64,000 nt of DNA from Fomitopsis serialis (Eukaryota; Basidiomycota; Agaricomycetes; Polyporales; Fomitopsidaceae). Under the pieces are notes generated by a model. That model made no database searches and was not told the origin of the DNA. It worked only from the letters and a program-made list of their open reading frames with translations. The position numbers and the translations under genes were made by a program. The stretch is taken from contig NW_025955025.1 in the NCBI RefSeq assembly GCF_022376445.1, forward strand, positions 157,541-221,540. Reading direction: 5' to 3'. Below, piece by piece: positions 55,599 to 64,000 of the stretch; positions within the stretch are counted from its first letter, which is position 1; every line of letters starts with the position of its first letter.

Positions 55599-58500
55599 AT
55601 GCTGCCCAAGGTCGCAAATCATCTACTGCACCACACCGCGCGTGCCATATCCGTCGCGCAGAACCAGACCGGCCACACCATCCGCAATGTCCTCCAATTG
55701 CAGTCGTCCTCCACACCGTCCACCGCATCTGGCAACTTCGGCGGCTGGAATGGTGCATCTTCCTCCCACTCGAATTGGAATGGTCGTGGTGCTGGCTCTG
55801 GCGGCGCTAAATTTCATCCCGGCGGTCGTTCATATGCTGGATACACGGTGCGTCGTGCAATCATCTTTCGAAGCTGTCCCACTCAACTGAGCTTATCCCT
55901 CAGGGTGCTGGCAGGGCTGTGACCCAGGCCGAAACCATCTCTGTGAATGACCTCAGCCAGTCCGCTGGCGATGATTCGGACGATATCCCTCCCGGCCTTC
56001 GTCGCGGTGCTCACTCTCCCAAGAGTCATGGTTCTTCCCTACCACCTCGCGCCCGGTCTCGTGCAGGTCTCACCGTCGTCCGGACAGTACAGTCTCACAC
56101 AAAGTCTAACCGACCCTTTGGCGGACAGGTCGTCGTCGAGACCTCCTCAACCAACGCTGGATTGTCGACACAAGCGACCGCCCTGCTCCTTCACAGGCTA
56201 TCTGCCCGAGATGTAACCGCTCGCCCGTATTCCACAGCCTCTAACGTTCAGACCGTCAGCGACTACCTCGACGTCGAGTCTCCGCCCTCTTCCTCAGCCA
56301 GCTTACAGCATTCGGACGCCTCGTATTCCAGGCCACCCTCTCCAGCTTCATCCTTGCCCACACCACCTCCCGAGGACGTGGAGGAGGCGCCTACCAATGA
56401 GACCGCAGATTACAAGGCTTTCGAGCACGCTGCTCAGAACAAGGACGCGCAGAAGGTGCATGACCTCGTTGAGAGCATGCACTCTCGTGCGACTCGACCC
56501 TCCGTCCAACTGTACAATGCAGCGCTGTCGTCCTTGCGGGCAGTCCGTTCTCCTCACCAATCGCTACGGTACATCCTCGAGCTCTACAATGCAATGCTGG
56601 CTCGCTCTATCGCCCCGAACTTCAAGACGTACACCACTCTTATACAGGCGTTCACGGAGCGCGACCGTGATGTACAGGAGGCATTGCAACGTCTTGAGAG
56701 GAATGTACGTTGGCAGACGACACTCGGCGGCACAGAGTCCATTGCAGACCGGAAACGCATCTCGAACCTACGCGCTGAAAACAATCTTCGCCCCGCCATG
56801 ACGCTATTCCAGACAGCATGTGCTATTCCGCACACGAAAATGCCCCGGGTTATCTACCATGGTCTTCTCGAATCCTGTGCCAATCACGCGAACGTCGACG
56901 CCGCTATTCATGTTTTCGCCCACCTCGAACGCCGCAGGGATATTCTTCCTACTGCGCGTACCTTCCACCTACTCATGTCCGTGTACACCGCCCTCGCGGA
57001 CTGGCAGAGTGCGAAGGACGTATTCGAAGAATTTAGGCAAGCGTGCAAATCTGGAAGAATCGGCGCCGTGCTGGATATTGAAGGCAGCGCGGAGGAAACT
57101 CACCGTCTACTGCGCCTCACTCGTATCAACGTCTGGAACGCCATGCTCGAGGCGTATGTACGGAGTGGGCAACACACGGCCGCCCTCGGTTTACTGGAGC
57201 AGATGCTTGACACCAAGGCTGGCGAAGCATTCGACGTTGCCGACGTTCCTCCTCCTTCTCCGGGCACTTTCCACCGCCTGATCGCATCGTTCTGTCAATC
57301 CGGCGAGATCGGCACGGCTCTGGCGTGGTTCGACAGGCTCTTGCTGCAAGACGTCGCTCCCCGTTCGCCTGACGACGCGTCGGTGAGCCCTTGCAGGCCA
57401 AACTCCTCCACGTGGGCGAGCATCATCGAAGCCGTTTGTCTGGATGGCCGAATCGATGACCTCATGAGGGTCATGTCATCCTTCGAGCGGCTTGCTGATC
57501 AGGACAACCTGATGCTCCACAGAAACGACATTTACCTGGTACTTCAGACGTACTTCCGCCATCTCTCGCTGCATCCGAACCTCGAGGAAGCTCAGGTCGT
57601 CTCGATCACAGATGCAATGTCTACTGTGATTGCACGTTATGGACCTGCAGTTCTTCGGTGTCTGGTGAACGACGACAAACCGCGTGAACTATGCGTTGCC
57701 CTTCCGCATCTGCTTTTATCCAAGGGAAGAGCGAAGGAAGCATGCCGCTTGGTGCTCTCCTACGTTGCGTTTGAGGGTCAGGAGCGCGGTGCGCTCTCCG
57801 AGGAAGTGACTTCGAGGCGGAAAGCTGTCCGTGACTTGGTACTCGGGTTCTGTCGACGTTGTTGCACGGAGACCGACGGGAAGCTATCCTTGCAGGAGGT
57901 GATTGGTCTCGGCAGACTCTTCTGGGTTATACGAGAGGCTATTCCGGCTGATGTGGCAGCATGGAGCCTGCAGGCCTACGCAGCAGCTCGGTCCAACGCT
58001 GATGAACTGCGTCATCTGACATTGGACGATTGGACATTCGTGGCCTTTGTTGTCCCCGAAGTCGAAGGCATCGTCGCAGTCGAGGACGTTCTCGGTGATA
58101 TGGAACGTATAGGCATGAAGTTGACAAGCCTTCCGACGCATAGCCGTATCCGGCTGTTCACCCGACTGCGTGACCAGCGGGACGAGTCCTACGCATCCGA
58201 AACCATGCACCGTTATGACCCTGAGGCGGAGCACATCCTCAATTTGGTGGCAAGCAAGGACGCCAACCGCAATAATCTCGTCGAGCTTGCCCCGCCAAGC
58301 GAAGATTCTCCTGCCCCTCCGTTGGCCAAGGTGCAACACCCTCACAGCGCATTTGTCTCAGAGTTTTGGCCAATCCCCAATGCACGTATATCTCCAGCCG
58401 TCGCCTATCAACGGTTCGAAGCCGGGCGCGCGCGGAACGTCTACCCTTACCCAGTTGTCTTGTCTCGCCTGATAACCACCCTTGGTCGCGATCGCGAGAT

Positions 58501-59981
58501 AGAAAAGGTGCGAACATTGTATGACAGCGCTCAGCTTGTCTTGCAGACATACGAACACAACAAAGAAGAACAGTCGTACGCTTGGTTCCTGGTCGAAGAC
58601 AGCATGGTCATTGCTCTCGCCCACGGTGGCGAGTTGGACGCCGCTCACGTTCATCGGGCCCGCATCATCGAACACGGGGGAGTGCCCACTGCCGACGCGT
58701 ATGGTGCACTGATTCACAATGTCAAGGACACGACGGATGACGCTTCCAGCGCCATCGCGCTTTACCGCGAATCGCGCGAGCGTGGTGTTATCCCTAACGT
58801 CTTCCTGTACAACACCATGATCTCCAAGCTCGCGAAGGCGCGCAAAGCCGACGATGCCATTGCCCTGTTCAAAGAGATGAAGGCCAGTGCTATCCACCCT
58901 TCGTCGGTGACCTACGGCGCAGTCATCGCAGCTTGCTGCCGGGTAGGCGATGTAGCGTCTGCAGAGACGTTGTTCACGGAGATGGCTGCTCAACCTAGCT
59001 TCAGGCCACGCGTCCCTCCCTACAATACAATGATGCAGTTGTACACAAGTACGAGGCCCGATCGTGCCCGCGCCCTTCATTATTTCGACCAGCTGGTCGC
59101 TGCAAGAGTCAAGCCTAGTGCGCATACGTACAAGGTTAGTTCAGGCTCTCGATCGTCGACGCCGATGCTCATGCTTCCGCATTGTAGCTTTTGTTGGACG
59201 CGTACGGTTCCATTGAACCTGTTGATTCAGCTGCCATGGAACGGGTCTTCGGCGAGATCACGTCCGGACGTAAACCGCTCATACAGGGCACCCACTGGGC
59301 CTCCTTCATCCATTCCGTCGGATGCGTGCAGAAGGATCTGGACCGCGCTCTCGCTTTGTTCGACTCGGTCGCCTCCCATCCCTCTACGCGTCAGTCGGGC
59401 GCCCAGCTGCCGGATGCAGTTGTCTTTGAATCGCTGATCAACGTTTTGGCTGCCCACCGCCGCGTGGACCTCATACCAGGCTACGTGTCGCAGTTGAGGA
59501 CTTACGGGATTCACATGACGGCCTACATCGCCAATCTGCTCATAAAAGCCTATGCGTCAGCGGGGGACATCGAACGCTCGAGAGAAATCTTCGATAGCCT
59601 GGCTGATCCACCTGAAGGCATTGCAGCTCCGCACAACCACGCTCCCCATGATGCACAAAGCAGTGACATCTCACAGGTCCCCGTTGACGCGCCAGTATAT
59701 CGTGAGGTATGTCAATGAAAGTTGTTTTCTTTAGACTCACGCTGATATAAGGATAGCCCTCGACTTGGGAGGCCATGGTGCGGGCAGAACTGGGTCACCG
59801 CAACCGGGATGAGGCCATCGCACTCCTTGACCGAGCGCAGGCAAGGTTCGTCATCACTTGCTCCCGGAGACGGCTCCGAGCTAATTTTAATTGCATTAGA
59901 CAATTCCCCCCGGCCGTGTTGAATCGTATTAGTGGTATCCTCCTCGACGATTCGGTGTCTCCTTGGGCTGAGCCTGAGTGA
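55599..59981 (+). CDS. Large pentatricopeptide repeat (PPR) protein, probably mitochondrial
   Basis: RNA-binding helical-repeat protein, expected to act in mitochondrial mRNA translation or stability. Five exons: 55599-55847, 55904-59134, 59188-59706, 59757-59845 and 59900-59981, total 1,389 aa; the last intron is a multiple of three and could be retained. The N-terminus (MLPKVANHLLHHTARAISVA) is suited to mitochondrial import. PPR units are clear at VQLYNAALSSLRAVRSPHQS, RTFHLLMSVYTALADWQSA, FLYNTMISKLAKARKADDA and VTYGAVIAACCRVGDVASA. The last third, with RVPPYNTMMQLYTSTRPDRA and KPSAHTYKLLLDAYGSIEPV, resembles the fungal Cya5/Pet309-type COX1 translation factors; that orthology is suspected, not shown. 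It is convergent with the PDI gene. Confidence 0.9.
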
Positions 59982-60171
59982 GGTGCTGAATGTTGAAAGG
60001 GAGCTTGCATTCGGGTTGTGTTCATGTATGCTGCATCTGTCGTCCCATCCATCCATTGTAGCATAGTCAACTGCGCTGATACTGTATCACCTGGCTAATA
60101 CGGACGAAAAGTACTACGGATTATCCTAGAACATGACGATGTCACGACGGCAAACGATATATATATAAATG

Positions 60172-62381
60172 CTAATCTAGCCTGTCCGATTTGCGATAAA
60201 CCCCATGGCCTGCATCAACGTCTGAGCTGAAGAGCCGTCGTGCAAGGAAAACTACGACAAGTATACCGAGAACAATGAAGGACATCGTGCGCCAAGGGTA
60301 CAGCAGCACAGACGACTCGATGGAAGTCAACTTGCCGTTCAGGTACTGCCACCTACGTCAGATTGAAGGATGATAATATGAGCGAAGAAACATACCCGAG
60401 CCATGCGTTCGACGATGTTCTCTGAATGTTTGTAGGGGATCGTTGCTGCCTGTGCGCCTTGGATCGCGGAGAACACGCTGGTGGTCGTGAGCTGGATCTT
60501 CGCGCCGTATTGATCCACGTCGTAGTAGACCAAACCCTGCGGTGGACCAAAGGTCACCAACGCCCTCCCGCATACAGCCTATCAAAACACCTACAGAGTG
60601 ATCCGCAACGACGACCTGGACCTCCTTGTCCGCCTGGATGCCGTACATGCCCTTGAGCCACTTGGCCCACTTGTCCGCGTCCATCCAGACGAACGTCACG
60701 CCCGGCCCGCCCTTCGCGTTCCGCCACTGCTTCGCGATGCGCTGGACGTCGGCGGCGGTGGCTTGGAGCTGCGTGGGGGAGCCGCGGCGAGGACGACGAG
60801 CGGCTTGTGGGGCGCGTTCATGACGTCCTGGAACGTGTCCGAGTCGAGCGCCATGCTCGTCGGGAGGCGGTTCTTCAGCAACTGTGGGACTTATGAGTGC
60901 TGTTGGTGTGATTGCTGGAGAGTGGAGACTTACCCAGTCGACGAGAGCGGCCTTGTCGCTTGCCGACCGTGTTGCGGGGAGTCGGTAGACGGTGGCCGGG
61001 ACGGCGTCGTGGTCCTTCAGTGCGAGAACCACGGCGGAGTCAGGTTGTACGTTGAAGTGTTCGTACAACTGGGGAGCCGCCGACGTGAAGACTGGGGGCG
61101 AGCCAAAGAGAGCCTGAGCGGCTTCTACGACGTCATTCTACTCAAGATATAAGTACGACGCTGAGGATAATAAATGAACGAGCTTACAACTACGGCGCCG
61201 TCAGAATAGGGATGAAGCAGAAGATACAGTACGGGATACTCCTCGATACGCGCGCTGAGGTCCTGATAGAACAGCTCCTGAATCGGCCTACGAGCGATTG
61301 GGATGAGAAGATATGCTGATCAAATACAACGGAGAACGCACGGTCCTGAAACCTTCTCCGCAAAGGCTTTCAGCTGCTCGAGCTTGCGCCCGCTAGTATA
61401 CTCAACCTTGCCTGCGCCCTTGCCTCCGTAGTATATGAGCTGCGGGAAGCCTGGTACGCCCTCCGCTCGGCATAGCGAATCATGCGCTTCGCAGTTGACT
61501 TCAGCGATGGCGAGCTTGTGCTGCATCTTCTCTGCGAGCTGCGCCCAGATAGGCGCCAATTTTTTGCAGTGCCCACACCTTGAGTGCGACGGCTCGTTAG
61601 AGTGTAACCGAGGATCGCTGTCGAGAACATACCAGGGCGCGTAAAACTTGACGAATACGTGACCTTCGTCCACCGCGCTTTGGAAGGTCTTGTCGTCGAG
61701 AGCGAGCACCTTCCCATCCGGGTTGAGGTCCTTCACAGGAACAGTAGGCTTGTACGTATCCCTGTACTCTTGCACTTTGAGCTGGGGTACAGGGTCGGGT
61801 ACAGCAGTAACGACCGGAACCTCGGTCGTCTCAGGCAGCGCCGGTAGCGAAGTCGGCTCCGCGTGCTCGGAGAGGTATGATGTGAGAATGTCGTAGGATC
61901 TTGGCTGCCGGTACATTTCGACGAACGCGCCATCGCGGTAAAGATTCATTTGAGGGTACCCGTCGACGCCATGAGCTTTGCAGAGGTCTGCGCGAGATGA
62001 GACAGCGTCTCGCGCTCGCATGTGTGGTGCACTCACCACCGTGGACAGCGCAGTTCACCTGCGCGAGGTGAATGCCCGGGTCGGACATGTTCGCGTTCTC
62101 TTGGACGAGCTGCTTCCATGTGGGCATGAAGTTGCGGCAGTGGCCACAGTACGGCGAGAAGTGCTCGACGAACCTGTCCGCAGCGCACGTAAAGTCATTG
62201 CTAGCACCTTTGAGGCTCCTGCTACGTACCATACCCCATGTGCGACCGTCTTGTCGAAGTCGTCGGGAGTGAGCACGAGCAGTTCTACCTCGTCCGAGCT
62301 GACCGGAAGCGCGGCGATGGCGAGGGTGAGTGATGCGAGGAGCAGCGAGGACGGCAGCCGGAGAAGGTTCGCAAGCCGCAT
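60172..62381 (-). CDS. Membrane-anchored protein disulfide isomerase, one apparent frameshift
   Basis: ER thiol oxidoreductase helping disulfide formation. Nine exons: 62381-62230, 62173-62037, 61987-61633, 61578-61342, 61287-61188, 61137-60934, 60881-60595, 60536-60396 and 60345-60172; about 595 residues. It has a signal peptide (LLRLPSSLLLASLTLAIAAL), a first thioredoxin domain with YCGHC, a second with WCGHC (FVKFYAPWCGHCKKLAPIW), two further thioredoxin-like folds without CxxC, and a C-terminal membrane segment (MSFIVLGILVVVVFLARR) with a short basic tail. This matches the Eps1/TMX type rather than soluble KDEL-bearing PDI. Exon 7 is one base short: the frame changes near 60780-60788 at a run of five C between VVLAA and SPTQLQATAADVQ. 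A base-calling error is the likeliest reason. The gene is divergent from CGI121, 131 bp apart. Confidence 0.85.
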
Positions 62382-62512
62382 TGTGGGCGACGAGACCAGC
62401 GTCGGGCGAACACTGAAATAGCAGTAGGCAAGAGACTTAGAGAGGTGAGCGGAGAAGACAAGAAACACGGCGGTGAAACGCGCGGAGACAGGCCGAGCGC
62501 AGCCACCGCCAG

Positions 62513-63292
62513 ATGGAGATGGACTCCTTTCTCTACCCCCATCTCCCCGCCCGCGTCGCCCGCGTCCACCTCGCCCTCTTCGACCATGTCTCCAACGCTG
62601 CGCACATCAGAGAGCGCATCGTCCGCGCAAGTCAGCTGGAGGGCCCCGAAGGTGACCGCGAGCGCGAGGCCGTCAACTTCGCGTTCATCGACGCCCGTCT
62701 GGTCGGTTGACTGCTCCCATCTGGCTCTGTCCGTATCTAACAGATGTGACACTACAGATTACCAGCATGCTGCATCTGCAGACTGCGATCTACCAAGCCA
62801 TCCTGGCTGAGGTCCAAGGTGCTCTCCGCACGAAGACTGTACACTCCGAGATCCTCTGGGCACTCAGTCCCAACAACAATGTGTGACTCGCACGCCCTAT
62901 TCTCCTGGTCGACCTTCCGCTCAGATGAAATGGCATGACATAGATCACTGAAGCTATCAGGCGTTTCGGAGTCTCGGACAACACCACCGCCCTCATCGTT
63001 GTCCGCGTAGGCCCCTCTGGGGTAACGGACATCGAGGATCGCACGAAAGCGGTCGTTACAGGCGACCTCCTCCCTCTCTCGGACCTCACTAAGCTCACTG
63101 ACTGGGCAACTGTCAGGAAGGTGCGTTCTTCGAAATGTCACTGTTCGTCGCGTTAACATGTCTACCCCGCAGTACTACAAGCTGAATGCCGACCCTGCGC
63201 TGAAGGCACCAGGCATGACCCCTGCACAGCAGCAACTGGCTGCGGACGAGATCGTCGTGAGCACGGTGGCCATGAAGAGCGTAGCTACCTAA
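62513..63292 (+). CDS. CGI121: EKC/KEOPS complex subunit Cgi121
   Basis: Partner of the Bud32 kinase in the KEOPS complex, which makes the t6A modification of ANN-decoding tRNAs and is linked to telomere maintenance. Four exons: 62513-62701, 62758-62880, 62944-63120 and 63173-63292, giving 202 aa (200 if the second ATG at 62519 is used). Diagnostic parts are ITSMLHLQTAIYQAILAEVQ, TKTVHSEILWALSPNNNITE and AIRRFGVSDNTTALIVVRVG, which match the family's conserved SEI..SLSPNNNI core. The first intron has a less usual donor, GTCGGT. It lies upstream of, and in the same direction as, SCO1. Confidence 0.92.
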
Positions 63293-63605
63293 ATACCGTA
63301 CCGTGGGCTGTCTTCGTGGGTGAATTGTAGGATGTACGCAGCTTTGTAGCAATAGCCCAACCCCCAATGTAGAATATCCCTATGCATGGCCTTCGACAAT
63401 ACTAAGATTTCAAGATGTAAGAGACGATCGAGACGTCAGGCTAGGCTGCGAACGAGATCGCCTCGGTCACGGCTCGCGCGCCTGTCTCGTGTATATGACC
63501 TTCCTCCAGCGCGTCGGCCGCTTCTCCAACCGTTCCGACACCATCCGCGCAGACATACCACAGATTCGTCTAGCATCCTGAGGGTGTCTCGCCGTGCAAG
63601 CCAAG

Positions 63606-64000
63606 ATGTCAAGAGCTCTGAGAGTAGCACGCTCACTTCGGACTGCCGCTGCACGTCCTGCCCGCTACCCATGTTCGCGCCTGGAACTCAAGCCACCATG
63701 CGCGAGACATTACTCACAGCCGACGCAACAGACCTCTCAGGAGAGAGGGATAGGTCCGCGGTCGGGGTGAGTGCTTCACCTGTCAGCCTTGAATTATAGC
63801 CGCACAGCTCAAAACCAGGTCTTCACGCCAAAAGCTGCAGCTCTGTTCGTAGCGACTGGCGTCGGCCTCTACTTATACTTCAGATACGAGAAGCAGAAGT
63901 TGCAGGAGCAAAACGTGTGTCCCAGTTCACGCCTCCTCAGACATCCCTCACCAGGGTACGTTCACTAGAGAAAGAGCAAGAAGACAAGCAGGTCGGACGG
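63606..64000 (+). CDS. SCO1: Cytochrome c oxidase assembly protein Sco1, N-terminal part, runs off the window
   Basis: Inner-membrane copper chaperone delivering copper to Cox2. The start MSRALRVARSLRTAAARPAR is an Arg-rich mitochondrial presequence ending around ARHYSQP. The membrane anchor VFTPKAAALFVATGVGLYLY and the following FRYEKQKLQEQ are characteristic of Sco proteins. Introns lie near 63767-63827 and 63917-63950, and the sequence continues SLEKEQEDKQVGR to the edge. The CxxxC copper site is outside the window. One problem: before the first intron the presequence frame (TSQER) and the expected SAVG frame differ, so either a small indel error exists in GGAGAGAGGGATAGG or an unusually short 33-nt intron is used. 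Confidence 0.85.

Noticed and set aside
55385..55810. 141-codon plus-strand open frame before the PPR gene
   Set aside because: It overlaps the SMD1/PPR promoter region and PPR exon 1 in another frame and has no supporting features.
58358..59125. 255-codon minus-strand open frame
   Set aside because: Antisense shadow of the PPR exons.

Overview
The window is nuclear DNA of a filamentous basidiomycete, most likely an Agaricomycete. Genes are split by many GT-AG introns of about 47-70 nt, the conserved genes are eukaryotic housekeeping genes, and the mobile elements (intron-bearing Tc1/mariner-like and hAT transposases, a Helitron, a DUF6532-type gene) are typical of that group. No rRNA, tRNA or CRISPR was seen.

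Layout. 1-488 is the 3' end of ADE2. 489-6050 is CpG-poor repeat DNA: an old hAT-like copy, a TAATCC-rich block and repeat R1 copy A. 6051-10526 is normal-composition DNA with one unknown multi-exon gene (7022-9096) and an intact Tc1/mariner-like transposase gene (9339-10526, minus). 10527-41062 is a nested repeat block: R1 copies B and C (about 5.4 kb each), an inverted R1 copy D, non-autonomous hAT-like elements, and a decayed Helitron followed by a truncated tandem copy. Gene fragments are stranded between them, including an unusual gene at 25622-27349 whose 5' half is a tandem series of tiny phase-2 exons. 41063-43820 is a DUF6532-like pseudogene cut by the end of a hAT-like element. 44020-46243 holds weakly supported minus-strand genes. 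46266-52871 is a 6.6-kb hAT transposon with a full-length 13-exon transposase. 52872-54700 is debris.

54853-64000 is a compact, conserved block: SMD1 (minus), a 1,389-aa pentatricopeptide protein (plus), a membrane-anchored protein disulfide isomerase (minus), CGI121 of the KEOPS complex (plus) and the start of SCO1 (plus). SMD1/PPR and PDI/CGI121 are divergent pairs sharing short promoters of 286 and 131 bp.

The repeat block is strongly depleted of CpG, as expected from cytosine methylation and deamination. CpG survives only at a few places: the R1 start, GC-rich hairpin modules inside R1, and the first exon of the gene at 25622. The depletion also reaches the last exon of ADE2. The points most worth following are the microexon gene, the hAT transposase whose reading frame is intact but which lacks two of three catalytic acidic residues, and the CpG-preserving hairpins.

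All functional calls come from motif recognition by eye. Splice sites were chosen so that phase and reading frame agree across exons.
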